DNA of 64,000 nucleotides from Ruminiclostridium cellobioparum DSM 1351 = ATCC 15832 (GCF_000621505.1 NZ_JHYD01000027.1:55092-119091), one strand, 5' to 3'. Shown: positions 1 to 9,413, counted from the stretch's first letter. Notes: generated by a model from the sequence alone, not told the origin. Numbers and translations: made by a program.

Positions 1-1029
1 TTTAACTTTTTCAAACATGTTCAGGAGTTCTACTTCCATGCTCTCATAATTACCGCCTTGAATAGCTCCACATATTTTATTTTTATATATTTGTAACTTA
101 ACCTGGTACTCTGCAGAATTTTGCTGTGATTCTTCGTAAAGCACTATACTTTTATTTCCGAAATTATAGCTTTCCTCCAGAGCCTTGATTGCTTCATTAT
201 AAGAAAAGTGTATTTCATATATCCCATGATAAATCCTGCCTATACCACAAAATATCAACAAATCCACTTCATTTTTAAGTGAAAATATCAAATTTTGCAG
301 GTGATCTTCAAAACCAGCGTGTTCATCTTTGCTTTTATATTCTTTTAGAATGACCACACGATTTATAATTGAAAACATTTTCAGGTTTGTGTATTTTTCA
401 AGCCTTGACTTTATTTTATCGTTTAGCTCTCTTGCATTTATTACAGAATCAATTGCAAGTTCCTGAAACGGTCTTTGATAGCTGCTTAAGCTCTCGAAAT
501 ATAGGATTGCCGTTTGGAAATGCGAATCTTTTGAGGCAATATTGCACATCTCAATTCTCTCATCATCAATAACTCCATTTACAATCAAATCTTCCAAATA
601 TTTTTCCCTGATTGCAGATATGTTTGCAGTAATATCCTTTCTGCGCTGTTTTTCTTTTTCTATCTCCTTTGAAGCATTTACAACAGTCTCTATTACTTCC
701 TGATTACTGAAAGGTTTTGTAATATAAGAAAAAACTTGTAATGCTATCGCATGTTTTGCATACTCAAATTCTTTATGCGCAGTCAAAATGATAATTTTTA
801 TTTCGGGATAACGTTCCTTCATAATATATGAAAATTCTATTCCGTCTACGAATGGCATGTTAATATCCACAATTACAATATCCGGCTTATACCTTTCAAC
901 ATATTGCAAGGCAACCTCCCCATCATATACTGCTCCCACAATATCAAGTCCGTACTTCTCCCAATCAATACACTTGCTAAGTCCACGACAAATTATTTCG
1001 TCATCATCGGCAATCAGTAATTTATTCAT
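1..1029 (-). CDS. YesN-like response regulator, 3' part cut by window edge
   Basis: This is an open reading frame of 343 codons without a stop that runs off the left edge. It begins with MNKLLIADDDE and carries a receiver domain at about residues 1-120; the acidic pocket is DDD at 8-10, the phospho-acceptor is D55 (VDINMP) and the conserved lysine is in the TKPF motif. The linker after the receiver resembles that of YesN/AraC-type regulators, so a C-terminal AraC-type DNA-binding domain is expected outside the window (inference). The ATG overlaps the end of the upstream kinase gene by 8 bp, which suggests translational coupling and a cognate pair. By position it should control the CUT1 and sugar-acid operon that begins near 9093. 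Confidence 0.88.
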   Translation of the reverse strand, partial: MNKLLIADDDEIICRGLSKCIDWEKYGLDIVGAVYDGEVALQYVERYKPDIVIVDINMPFVDGIEFSYIMKERYPEIKIIILTAHKEFEYAKHAIALQVFSYITKPFSNQEVIETVVNASKEIEKEKQRRKDITANISAIREKYLEDLIVNGVIDDERIEMCNIASKDSHFQTAILYFESLSSYQRPFQELAIDSVINARELNDKIKSRLEKYTNLKMFSIINRVVILKEYKSKDEHAGFEDHLQNLIFSLKNEVDLLIFCGIGRIYHGIYEIHFSYNEAIKALEESYNFGNKSIVLYEESQQNSAEYQVKLQIYKNKICGAIQGGNYESMEVELLNMFEKVK

Positions 1030-2809
1030 TCTTTTCCTCCGTATATTTTTTTAAAGGAAGTCTCAAAGAAACCCTGGTGTATTTATCTTGTATACTTTCA
1101 ATATTAACTCCATAGGGATCGCCATATTCCATATTGATTCTTTGATGAACATTAATTATTCCTATATGGTCTACAACTCTAAGTTGCTTGCTATGTTTTA
1201 ATTGATATCTGATTTCTTCCAATTTCTCTTCAGATATACCAACTCCATTGTCCCATACGCTCAAGGTAATGGAATTATCTTCAATATATCCCCTTACTAT
1301 AATAGCACCCTTTTTTCTTTGCTTTTTTATTCCATGATAAACTGCATTTTCAATAATAGGCTGCATGGAAAATTTAATGATTTCAAAACTTTTGACCTCT
1401 TCATCAATCTCTATATTATAATCATATATGGAACTGTATCTCATTTTCAAAATCTTCAGATAATAGGATAAATGCTCTATCTCATCCCGGATTTCAATTT
1501 TGTCTATTACCCCGCTCAAACTCAACTTATAAAATTTTCCTATGGCAGTGAGCATATCCACACCATTGGGGTCATTCATCTGAACCAGAAATTTTGCGGC
1601 TTCCAATGTATTATATAAAAAATGTGGTTTTATCTGTAACTGCAGCATTTTAAAATCTGCTATTCGTCTTTCTGCCTGTTCTTTTTTTAAATCGGCTGTG
1701 TATTGATTTATTTCATCCATCATATGATCATAGGAATCAGCCAGAACCCCGACTTCATCTTTATATTTGGAATGAAATCTATGGCTGCGTTCCTTGGTTA
1801 TTCTATTTGCCTCAATGATTTTTCTCATTTTTTTTATAGGTTTTGTTACAAAATATACAGTGATAAATACACCTAATATCATTACAAGGCTGGTTGTAAT
1901 AATAATAAAAGTAAAGAATTGTCCCATTACACTTGAAGCTTCTTTTATATTGCTCTTCGGCAGCAGTGAGTAAACTTTCCAGCTATTAATATCCAAGCTT
2001 TTTGTTCCTACAAAAAAGCTGTCACTCAGGGCTTGCTGATCCCGCTTTTCTGATTGGAGGATACTTTTCAGGCTTAAATCCTCCTCAAGCTGCATTTTAT
2101 TCAGATTATCGGAATATAAGTAATCCCCTCCAATTTGCAATAATATATTCCCTTGTTCATTTGACAGCCTGTCAATATATTGTTGAATATGTTTAATACT
2201 TAAATTTACCACAAAAATAGTCTTTACTTCTCCATATTCCACATATGGCATAAATATACTGACGATATCTTCCTTTTTATTATTAAAGTAGTAACTTTCT
2301 GAAATAACACCGGACCACTGACAATATTCTTTTAAATGGTAGTCTTTTTTTACTTTTTCAAAAAGGTTATCATTCCTTAACTGTACAGATTGATTCTGCG
2401 ATAAGTAATATATTTTATTTCGTTTATCCAGCACCAGCATTGAACTGATAAATAAAAAGTTATCTCCGCTTGACAGCAGCTTGGAAAACATCCCCTGATA
2501 TATAACATTTACTTCTGTATAACCGGTTTTCTTTTTTTCCATATCATGCTGCATCTCGAAGGAAATCATCTGGTTTTTTACAGGTATCATTTCATTGACG
2601 ATATTTTTCAAGGCCAAATGTATATTGTTACTAATTTGATTTGTTGTTTCCAGATTCGCTTCCGACAACTCTATTTCATATCTTTTAGCAATACGGCTTG
2701 AAAAGATGAAACTGTTAAATACTTGTATAACCAACACTAATAAGCACAGAGGTGCTATAATTTTATAGCTTATAGACTTACTAAAAAAACCCTGTTTCAT
2801 TTTACTCAT
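1022..2809 (-). CDS. YesM-type membrane sensor histidine kinase
   Basis: A 595-residue sensor kinase of the YesM (His_kinase PF06580) type. Transmembrane segments lie near residues 17-36 and 299-321 and enclose an extracellular region of about 260 residues, probably a Cache-like sensor. A HAMP region follows (about 322-375). The phospho-acceptor is H396 in IKPHFLYNTLE, and the ATPase part shows an N box (PIIENAVYHG) and a G box (DNGVGIS). It should phosphorylate the regulator encoded immediately downstream, whose start codon lies within the last codons of this gene. A hairpin in the 147-bp gap before it separates it from the metabolic genes, so it may be expressed at a different level. The ligand is unknown; a sugar-acid-containing oligosaccharide is inferred from the neighbours. 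Confidence 0.9.
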   Translation of the reverse strand: MSKMKQGFFSKSISYKIIAPLCLLVLVIQVFNSFIFSSRIAKRYEIELSEANLETTNQISNNIHLALKNIVNEMIPVKNQMISFEMQHDMEKKKTGYTEVNVIYQGMFSKLLSSGDNFLFISSMLVLDKRNKIYYLSQNQSVQLRNDNLFEKVKKDYHLKEYCQWSGVISESYYFNNKKEDIVSIFMPYVEYGEVKTIFVVNLSIKHIQQYIDRLSNEQGNILLQIGGDYLYSDNLNKMQLEEDLSLKSILQSEKRDQQALSDSFFVGTKSLDINSWKVYSLLPKSNIKEASSVMGQFFTFIIITTSLVMILGVFITVYFVTKPIKKMRKIIEANRITKERSHRFHSKYKDEVGVLADSYDHMMDEINQYTADLKKEQAERRIADFKMLQLQIKPHFLYNTLEAAKFLVQMNDPNGVDMLTAIGKFYKLSLSGVIDKIEIRDEIEHLSYYLKILKMRYSSIYDYNIEIDEEVKSFEIIKFSMQPIIENAVYHGIKKQRKKGAIIVRGYIEDNSITLSVWDNGVGISEEKLEEIRYQLKHSKQLRVVDHIGIINVHQRINMEYGDPYGVNIESIQDKYTRVSLRLPLKKYTEEKNE

Positions 2810-2888
2810 GATTACACCGTCTTTTCCAGCATCAGCCGCTATTTTTTGCTAATATATCAATGATTTAACAATATTACATTTTAAATGC

Positions 2889-2925
2889 ACAAAGAATGGT
2901 GGAATTCCAGCCATTCTTTGTGCTT
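2889..2925 (-). terminator. Hairpin between kduD-like gene and kinase gene
   Basis: Arms 2889-2901 and 2913-2925 are perfect 13-bp complements; the loop contains a further GGAATTCC palindrome. On the minus strand only a weak T-rich stretch follows, so it probably acts as a partial terminator or an mRNA-stabilising structure between the catabolic genes and the two-component system. The T-rich side is better on the plus strand, where no gene is present. Confidence 0.5.
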
Positions 2926-2956
2926 ATTTTGAATAATTTAATTTTATAAATGTAAG

Positions 2957-3718
2957 CTACCGTGCAAGCCAGCCTCCGTCAACTGCCAGCGTATAGCCCT
3001 GTACATAAGCGGAGGCCTGGCTTGCTAAGAACACAGCTGCTCCCCCCATATCTTCGGGCTGTGCCCAACGCCCCGCAGGAATTCTGTTTAAAATCTCCTG
3101 AGAACGCTTTTCATCTTCCCTTAATGCTTGAGTATTGTCTGTTGCCACATACCCAGGCGCTATTGCATTTACATTAATCCCGTATTTAGCCCACTCATTT
3201 GCCAGTAAACGGGTCATACCCATAACCCCGCTCTTTGCAGAAGTATAGGATACTACTCTGATACCACCCTGATATGATAGCATGGAAGCAATGTTAATGA
3301 TTTTTCCTCCTTTACCCTGCTTTATAAATTGCTGCGCCACTTTTTGACTAAGGAAAAACATAGTTTTTAAATTAAGATTTAAAACGTCATCCCAATCTTC
3401 TTCTGTAAAGTCTATAGCATCACATCTGCGAATCGTTCCTGCATTATTTACCAATATATCAATTTTGCCAAACTCTTTTAATGTATCGTTCACAATTTTT
3501 CCAACAGGCTCCCGGGAGGTTAAATCGGCCTTAATTTCAAGAAATCTTCTTCCCTCTGCTTCTACTCTTTCTCGTGCTCCGGGACAATTTCGTCTGGCAA
3601 CGCCCGCAACATCCGCACCTGCTCCAGCCAACGCGGCGGCAATGGCTTCTCCGATTCCTGCCGATGCTCCAGTTACAATTGCCACTTTGTTTTCTAATGA
3701 AAAGTTCTCTAAATTCAT
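2957..3718 (-). CDS. kduD: KduD-like short-chain dehydrogenase (2-deoxy-D-gluconate 3-dehydrogenase type)
   Basis: A 253-residue classical SDR. Visible motifs are the NAD(P) loop TGASAGIG (16-23), NNAG (91-94), and the catalytic S145, Y158 and K162 (YTSAK). From memory it matches E. coli KduD over its whole length, including the signatures GGKIINIASMLS, INVNAIAPGY and the C-terminus GYTLAVDGGWLAR. KduD interconverts keto-deoxy sugar acids in uronate breakdown. I chose the ATG at 3718 rather than one 27 bp upstream because AAGGAG lies 9 nt before it and the longer form would overlap the preceding gene. It follows the zinc dehydrogenase gene by 13 bp. The exact substrate in this operon is not settled by sequence. 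Confidence 0.85.
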   Translation of the reverse strand: MNLENFSLENKVAIVTGASAGIGEAIAAALAGAGADVAGVARRNCPGARERVEAEGRRFLEIKADLTSREPVGKIVNDTLKEFGKIDILVNNAGTIRRCDAIDFTEEDWDDVLNLNLKTMFFLSQKVAQQFIKQGKGGKIINIASMLSYQGGIRVVSYTSAKSGVMGMTRLLANEWAKYGINVNAIAPGYVATDNTQALREDEKRSQEILNRIPAGRWAQPEDMGGAAVFLASQASAYVQGYTLAVDGGWLAR

Positions 3719-3731
3719 TGTATTATACTCC

Positions 3732-4745
3732 TTAATCAAATACAATTATGGTTTTTATCCAGCTACCACTATTGTTTAATGTTTCTTCAAAGGCTTTTTG
3801 AATTTCTTCCAATCGGTACTTCCGGGAAATCATTTTATCGGTTATTATACCTTGGTTCAACCACTCAGCAACCTTATCAAACTTACGGCAGTTCATCCTT
3901 GATCCAACAATAGTAAGCTCTTTTTTTGTTATAGCTATCGGTGAAATACTTGCAGGATTACTGTCAAACCCAATAACCACCACTCTGGCCGTGGGCGCCG
4001 CCAACTCAAGCGTTTTCTCAAACAGCTGAGCAGATCCCACTGCATCGACCAGCACATCTGCTCCCTCAGGGGAAAATCTTTCCACTGCAGCTTCCAGGTT
4101 ATCAATTCCAGTATTAATTGCCATATCCGCACCGAATTCCCTGGCATATTGCAATTTTGTTTCCGATATATCTGAAATCAGTACTTTTACTCCAATCCCC
4201 TTCGCCGCTTGCAGAATTGCCAGGCCTATGGTCCCTGCTCCGATGATGACCATATTTTCTCCGGCCTTTGCACCTGCCCTCTCCAAAATATTAGCTGCGA
4301 TGGAAAAAGGCTCTCCCAAAGCGGCCACACTGAAATCTACCAATTTATCATAGGCATATACGTTTTCTTCCTCAACAACTATATATTCCTGAAACCCGCC
4401 ATCCATCTGTACTCCAAAGCATTTTACGCTGCTGCAGACATTCTTATGCCCTTTTAAACAAATTTTACAGGTATTACAAGCTATAACGGGATCAAAAACA
4501 ACATGATCGTTTAATGCTACTTTTTTTACATTCGCACCCAGCTCAACGACTTCTCCTGCCAGCTCATGCCCCATAACTCTAGGAAATTGCACATCGGTCC
4601 GTGTTCCCTTAAAAATATGTAAATCGGTCCCGCAAATCCCCACAGCTTTTACGCGTATCATCACTTCGCTCGGCTTCATAATCCTGGGCATTTCTTTTTC
4701 GAGTATTTCAATTTTATTAGCTGCAGTTAATACACCGGCTTTCAT
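3732..4745 (-). CDS. Zinc-dependent medium-chain sugar (acid) dehydrogenase
   Basis: A 337-residue MDR-family dehydrogenase. Catalytic zinc ligands fit C38 (GICGTD), H60 and E61 (MGHE); the structural zinc site is C90, C93, C96 and C104. A Rossmann motif GAGTIGL follows. Family members include sorbitol, threonine and L-galactonate-5 dehydrogenases. The ATG at 4745 is preferred over a GTG at 4751, because AGGAGG sits 7 nt before the ATG and only 1 nt before the GTG. It lies 11 bp after the enolase-superfamily gene and 13 bp before kduD, so oxidation of a sugar acid or polyol feeding the same pathway is likely. The substrate is unknown. Confidence 0.85.
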   Translation of the reverse strand: MKAGVLTAANKIEILEKEMPRIMKPSEVMIRVKAVGICGTDLHIFKGTRTDVQFPRVMGHELAGEVVELGANVKKVALNDHVVFDPVIACNTCKICLKGHKNVCSSVKCFGVQMDGGFQEYIVVEEENVYAYDKLVDFSVAALGEPFSIAANILERAGAKAGENMVIIGAGTIGLAILQAAKGIGVKVLISDISETKLQYAREFGADMAINTGIDNLEAAVERFSPEGADVLVDAVGSAQLFEKTLELAAPTARVVVIGFDSNPASISPIAITKKELTIVGSRMNCRKFDKVAEWLNQGIITDKMISRKYRLEEIQKAFEETLNNSGSWIKTIIVFD

Positions 4746-4756
4746 TTTCACACCTC

Positions 4757-5884
4757 CTAAAAGAATTCAATAGCTTCAATGCAACCCATTTTTTTCAACA
4801 GCTTGAAATCAGGAGATACACAAATCCCGGGCTCGGAAGGAAGATAAAATTTCCCGTCTTTTTCTTCTGGACGGAGCTCCATGATATCATAGAAAGTTCT
4901 CATAAGAGGTACCAGATATTCCACCATATCCTCCTCATCCGCGGTTGCAATAAAAGATGCTGTTATATGCGAGAATCCACCTGAGGTAAGCTCCAGGTTA
5001 TATTTCCTGGCCTGGTTTTTTACCAGCATCCAATCCCGTACTCCGCTAAGATTGCTGGGGATGGGCTGCAATTGCTTAACGCCGGCCTTTATGTATGCGT
5101 ACATAACTTTGCCGCATCTTGGGGATTCTCCCATAGCTATTGGAATGGGAGAGATTTCGGTCAATTTCTCAAGTTCTTCAAAATCATATGAATGAACGGG
5201 TTCTTCAAGCCACGCAATATTATAATTTTCCACACGCCTTGCGAACTCATATGCCTCCTTGGCATTCCACAGCTGATTTGCATCTATGGCTAATTTCCCC
5301 TGGGGTCCAATCAATTCCCGGACAATCCTTATGCGCTCAATATCTCTGTCCAGATCGGCTCCAAAATCTGTTGCTACTTTCATTTTAAAGGTAGTATAGC
5401 CTTCCTTAATAAACTGTTGAACTTCGGTAACCATTTGCTGCCCGGTAAGATGTGTTCCGCATCCGCTGGCATATACATTCACCCAATCCCTTTTTGCACC
5501 CATGAATTTATGCAGCGGAAGCCCCTTCCTTTTTGCCATTATGTCGTGCAGCGCCAGATCGAATCGTCCGACTTCGACAGCAGCTTCTCCTGAAAACCCA
5601 TTATTTCTGATAGCCCAATATACTTTTTGATACCATTGCTCATAGGTTTTTGTTTCACCAGTCATAATTAATGGAATTATATCTTTCATATTTTCCGAAC
5701 ATGGAGCCTGTCCGCAAATCCCGTTTTCATCGTACAGTTCCAGCCATGCATCCAGAGGAACCTTATCAAAAGGCCCCCCTGTAGAGTCCCAAAACGGTAT
5801 CGGGATTTTTATAGGTTTGAATTTATAAAGTACCGCACGCTCAAAACGAATATTTTCTTCATATGCCTGTTTATATATGTCCAC
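4757..5884 (-). CDS. Enolase-superfamily sugar-acid dehydratase (mandelate racemase/MLE type)
   Basis: A 375-residue enolase-superfamily protein with an N-terminal capping domain and a C-terminal TIM barrel. Visible residues are the KxK motif K167/K169, metal ligands D201 (DANQLW), E227 (WLEEP) and E253 (GES), and a possible general base H306 (GGFSH). The motif usually written QPD, whose Asp pairs with this His, reads QPIPSN here, so the His-Asp dyad seems altered. Relatives dehydrate fuconate, rhamnonate, galactonate and similar aldonates to 2-keto-3-deoxy acids. The start is GTG at 5884, preceded by GGAGGG at normal spacing. It is the first enzyme gene after the transporter, 13 bp from the lipoprotein gene. 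Specificity cannot be assigned. Confidence 0.82.
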   Translation of the reverse strand: MDIYKQAYEENIRFERAVLYKFKPIKIPIPFWDSTGGPFDKVPLDAWLELYDENGICGQAPCSENMKDIIPLIMTGETKTYEQWYQKVYWAIRNNGFSGEAAVEVGRFDLALHDIMAKRKGLPLHKFMGAKRDWVNVYASGCGTHLTGQQMVTEVQQFIKEGYTTFKMKVATDFGADLDRDIERIRIVRELIGPQGKLAIDANQLWNAKEAYEFARRVENYNIAWLEEPVHSYDFEELEKLTEISPIPIAMGESPRCGKVMYAYIKAGVKQLQPIPSNLSGVRDWMLVKNQARKYNLELTSGGFSHITASFIATADEEDMVEYLVPLMRTFYDIMELRPEEKDGKFYLPSEPGICVSPDFKLLKKMGCIEAIEFF

Positions 5885-5897
5885 CGTTACCCTCCGT

Positions 5898-7217
5898 TTA
5901 TTTATTGGAATTTAAGTATTCTTTCTGCAGTTTTGTCAAATATGCAGCCCAGCTTGCCAGCACTTCCTTTGATGTCTTGTCCTTCAGAATGACAGCCTGT
6001 AAATCCGGTTCCTGATATTTGGCTTTAAAATCTCCCCATCCCGATAACCAAACCGGATGTGTAATAAACTTCACATGATCCGAGTTCAATAATTCCGTAT
6101 AAACTTTCATATATTTGTCATTCCGATACCAGTCTTTCTTGTATACCATTTCATTAGCAGGAACCCTGCCCTCTTTTTCACATAAATACGATTGGTTTTC
6201 CGAGTTGGCTAAAAACTTCACAAATTCAATAGCACCTTCCGGATTTTTGGCCTTCTTTGTAACTGCAAAGCCTGTAAAGGAGAGGTTCTTTGTAACAACA
6301 TTGCCATTTTTATTAGCCGGTCCAAATATATTTATGAAATTACCCTCACCCAGGTTTTTCTTGTGCTCTGCCAGAGAAGATGAATTGTGGGATATATACA
6401 TGCTTGTTCCTGAACCAAACTCTGCAACCATCTCTTTAAAGCCATTTGTAACACTGTCTTTTGATGTCCAGCCATTCCAGTAAATGCTTGCATATGCATC
6501 CAGAGCTTCAGTAAAAATCGGCTGATCTAATACACAGTTTCCTTCTTTGTCAAATAAGCTGTCCTGATCCGCATATGTGAACAAAAAGTCCAGAAGGTTT
6601 TCCATAGACCCCGTGCCACCTCTCAGCGAATAAAAATATTTTCCATTTGCCGCGTCTGCATATTTCTTACAGGCAGCCATAAATTCATCAATGGTTTTGG
6701 GAACCTCGACACCTTTTTCTTTCATTAATGCTGTATTTGCCCATGAAATATCACATGTAAAATATTCAGGAAAAGCGTACAGTTTACCGTCAATAGCACA
6801 ATTTCTTACTGCTTCAAGTACAGCTTTGTTTAGACTGGCCTTTTCATCAAAATTATTAATTGTGTCTTCCAGATCCAATAACGCTTCCTGATTCACTATT
6901 GCCGAGATATCCTGATCCCGGACGCTCATGGTATCCGGTACTGAGTTTGTTGCAATAGCGGTATTGTATTTCTGGAGATAGGAATCCGAGGGCAAGCCTA
7001 CATAATTAACCTTATATTGGGGGTATTTGTTTTGAAATCTTGAAATTAGCTCGGCAAATATTCCATTGGAAGTTTCATTTCCGTCATGATACCAGAATTC
7101 TATTGCCGACTGCTGTACATCATTTGTCTTTTCATCGTTTTTTGCAGTTCCGCAGCCTGCTAAAGCACTTGCAGCTATTGTTGCAGAAAGTAATGCTGAC
7201 AGGATTCTCTTTTTCAT
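5898..7217 (-). CDS. CUT1-family sugar-binding lipoprotein
   Basis: A 439-residue extracellular solute-binding protein of family 1 (MalE-like). The N-terminus is a lipoprotein signal: basic MKKR, a hydrophobic stretch, then the lipobox LAGC with C22 as the lipidated cysteine. It should capture an oligosaccharide at the cell surface for the two permeases encoded upstream at 7361-9093. GAGGA lies 7 nt before the ATG. The gene sits after the permease genes, unlike the LplA-type systems elsewhere in the window, and a 9-bp hairpin occupies the gap before it. Downstream sugar-acid enzymes suggest an aldonate- or uronate-containing ligand (inference). Confidence 0.9.
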   Translation of the reverse strand: MKKRILSALLSATIAASALAGCGTAKNDEKTNDVQQSAIEFWYHDGNETSNGIFAELISRFQNKYPQYKVNYVGLPSDSYLQKYNTAIATNSVPDTMSVRDQDISAIVNQEALLDLEDTINNFDEKASLNKAVLEAVRNCAIDGKLYAFPEYFTCDISWANTALMKEKGVEVPKTIDEFMAACKKYADAANGKYFYSLRGGTGSMENLLDFLFTYADQDSLFDKEGNCVLDQPIFTEALDAYASIYWNGWTSKDSVTNGFKEMVAEFGSGTSMYISHNSSSLAEHKKNLGEGNFINIFGPANKNGNVVTKNLSFTGFAVTKKAKNPEGAIEFVKFLANSENQSYLCEKEGRVPANEMVYKKDWYRNDKYMKVYTELLNSDHVKFITHPVWLSGWGDFKAKYQEPDLQAVILKDKTSKEVLASWAAYLTKLQKEYLNSNK

Positions 7218-7297
7218 ATTTTTATCCTCTTTTCTCTTTTAATTTTTGAACTTTATTGGGCTTTATTTGTTTTTACCAAATGCAGTAATTGTTATCT

Positions 7298-7331
7298 CAT
7301 CCTATATATTTCTGCAGCAATTTATAGGATG
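7298..7331 (-). promoter_or_regulatory. Intercistronic hairpin before the lipoprotein gene
   Basis: Arms 7298-7306 and 7323-7331 form a perfect 9-bp stem in the 143-bp gap between permease and lipoprotein genes. No T-run follows on the minus strand, so it is more likely an mRNA processing or stabilising element that sets the high lipoprotein to permease ratio than a terminator (inference). Confidence 0.45.
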
Positions 7332-7360
7332 TATTATCTGTGCGACATGATGTGTCGAAC

Positions 7361-8194
7361 CTACCCTTTTACTGCACCGGCTGCCAATCCCTTTACCAAA
7401 TATTTTTGGATATAACAGAAAATCAGCAATACCGGGACAAGCGAAATTATTGTTCCAGCTGCAAGTCCCCCGTAATTTACAGTGAATTCTCCCTTCATCA
7501 TACTTAATCCAATGGGTAGAGTGAATTTACTGGATTGATTTATGAAATTTAATGAAAATATGAATTCATTCCACGCATTTACAAAAGCGAATGCACCGCT
7601 TGATACAACTCCAGGCATAATTGCCGGTACAATAATCGTAAAAATGGCTCTCCACCTGGAACATCCATCAATCATTGCAGCCTCTTCCAATGTTGGAGGA
7701 AGGCTGGAGAAAAATCCGCTCATCATAATGAGGCAAAACGGAAGATTTATAGCAGTATAGGTAATAACCAATGACCCAAGGTTGTTAATAAGCCCCAGCT
7801 TGTTAAATATACTGAACAACGGAATTAAAATAACAACTCCCGGTAGCATCTGGGTCAGCAATAGCAGAAGCATAAATCCCTTTTTTCCCCGAAACTTGTA
7901 TCTGGATACTGCATATCCTCCCATTATGGCAATTACTATAATAAGCAGGGTTGTCGTAATTGATACTATAAGGCTGTTTATAAAATAATGTGAAAAACCA
8001 AAATTATTTGTGATTTTTAAATAGTTCTCTCCGGTGATTTGGCTGGGGAAATATTCCAGCGGTAATTGCATTATTGATCTCTCCGGTTTTAATGAAGTGC
8101 ACAAAAACCAATAGAACGGGAATAATGTGGTAAGAGAACAAAAAATAACAGGAATATAAATTGTAATTAATTTTTTTATTTTCTCTGCCGGCAT
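7361..8194 (-). CDS. CUT1 sugar ABC transporter permease (MalG-like)
   Basis: A 277-residue inner-membrane permease with about six hydrophobic helices and the EAA-loop motif EAAMIDGCSRW, which docks the ATPase. The C-terminus ends in the typical GAVKG. Its ATG overlaps the stop of the upstream permease gene by one base (TAATG), so the two are translationally coupled. It pairs with the 8194-9093 permease and the lipoprotein at 5898-7217 to import an oligosaccharide. No ATPase gene is present in the operon. Confidence 0.92.
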   Translation of the reverse strand: MPAEKIKKLITIYIPVIFCSLTTLFPFYWFLCTSLKPERSIMQLPLEYFPSQITGENYLKITNNFGFSHYFINSLIVSITTTLLIIVIAIMGGYAVSRYKFRGKKGFMLLLLLTQMLPGVVILIPLFSIFNKLGLINNLGSLVITYTAINLPFCLIMMSGFFSSLPPTLEEAAMIDGCSRWRAIFTIIVPAIMPGVVSSGAFAFVNAWNEFIFSLNFINQSSKFTLPIGLSMMKGEFTVNYGGLAAGTIISLVPVLLIFCYIQKYLVKGLAAGAVKG

Positions 8195-9093
8195 TAATAA
8201 TATTCCTCCTCACCGTATTTTCCAATTTTTAAATATGCAGCTGAAAAAATCATAAGTATTATTATCATAACTACTGCCACCGCCGAGGCATATCCCATGT
8301 TTAATGATTCATTAAACAGCTTCATGATATAAACTGGAATAGTTAATGTTGAAAAATTCGGACCTCCGTTTGTCATACCGTATATCAGGTCTACGACATT
8401 TAAGGTCCAGATTGTTCTGAGTAAGGTTGTCAATATAAGTGTATCCTTAATCAGCGGCATTGTAATTCTGGAAAACTTCACCCAGCTGTTGGCACCATCC
8501 ACATCGGCAGATTCATAAACTTCAAGCGGAATAGTTTGCAAGCTGGAAAGAATGCTGACAGTAAAAAACGGTACACCTCTCCAGGTGTTTGCAATTATAA
8601 TTGCCAGCATTGATGAATTCCCTGATGAGAACCAGGATACTTTCTGGTTTACAAGTCCCAATTTCATTAATAAATCTCCAATAACACCGATGCTTTCATT
8701 AAACATGAACCCAAAAATTAACGCCACCAAAATACCGCCTACTGCCCATGGTGTAAACATTAATGCCCGGAATAACCCCCTGCCTTTGAAATCCATATTT
8801 AACAAAAGAGCGGTAACTAATCCCAAAATAACTTGTATTCCAACATTTGCAAATGTCCATATTATTGAATTAAAAGCAGATTTCCAGAAAACCCCATCAA
8901 CTGATAAAGTTTTGAAATTCTCCAGTCCAATAAATCCGGAATCTTTTAGATTTGTCAATACATGGTTCTGCGTACTCAAGTAGAATGTATTACCAATGGG
9001 ATACAGCAAAAAGATAAAAATTATCGACAGTGTTGGTAAAATCATTATATATGGGAAAGCAACTTCCGCATTGATTGACTTGCTTTTCTTCAT
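8194..9093 (-). CDS. CUT1 sugar ABC transporter permease (MalF-like)
   Basis: A 299-residue permease with six predicted transmembrane helices and the coupling motif ESADVDGANSW. It is the first gene of the operon that runs through transporter, sugar-acid enzymes and the two-component system. The ATG at 9093 was chosen over an upstream start at 9135 because AAGGAGGAG precedes it by 6 nt and the shorter form starts with the usual basic MKKSKS before the first helix. It forms the channel together with the MalG-like protein. Confidence 0.9.
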   Translation of the reverse strand: MKKSKSINAEVAFPYIMILPTLSIIFIFLLYPIGNTFYLSTQNHVLTNLKDSGFIGLENFKTLSVDGVFWKSAFNSIIWTFANVGIQVILGLVTALLLNMDFKGRGLFRALMFTPWAVGGILVALIFGFMFNESIGVIGDLLMKLGLVNQKVSWFSSGNSSMLAIIIANTWRGVPFFTVSILSSLQTIPLEVYESADVDGANSWVKFSRITMPLIKDTLILTTLLRTIWTLNVVDLIYGMTNGGPNFSTLTIPVYIMKLFNESLNMGYASAVAVVMIIILMIFSAAYLKIGKYGEEEYY

Positions 9094-9142
9094 TCTTTTC
9101 TCCTCCTTCAACAAGAGTTTAGCACATATAACCAAGAATCCT

Positions 9143-9170
9143 GTTCAATTTCTTACAATTTTTGTACAAT
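9143..9170 (-). promoter_or_regulatory. Candidate operator of the 9093 operon: three phased 7-bp repeats
   Basis: On the minus strand ATTGTAC, ATTGTAA and ATTGAAC follow each other at 11- and 10-bp intervals, the helical phasing expected for an AraC-type regulator. A weak -10-like TATATG lies at 9124-9129, and no good -35 is seen, as is common for activated promoters. The block is 50-77 bp upstream of the permease ATG. Assignment to the regulator at 1-1029 is inference. Confidence 0.4.
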
Positions 9171-9380
9171 ATTTTAAGATTTTTATTTTTAAAAATACCA
9201 CGCTCTCTCATAAATTTCTACCTAAAGGCTTTATTTGCCGGACAAGTGTAGGAGAGACTCAGCAATGTCCGAATCTCTCTACGGACTTCCTTAGTTTACA
9301 CACAAATAGAAAAAGCCAATGGATAAGCACCAAACCCGGCAGATTGATGTTAATAACAATTTCCCAGCAGGATTTGGGGC

Positions 9381-9413
9381 AAAAGAAAAGCCGTAGGACT
9401 TGAAATCCTACGG
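9381..9413 (-). terminator. Rho-independent terminator of ytfQ
   Basis: Perfect 8-bp stem CCGTAGGA/TCCTACGG (9391-9398 and 9406-9413) with a 7-nt loop, followed on the minus strand by CTTTTCTTTT. It lies about 50 bp after the ytfQ stop codon. Confidence 0.8.
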
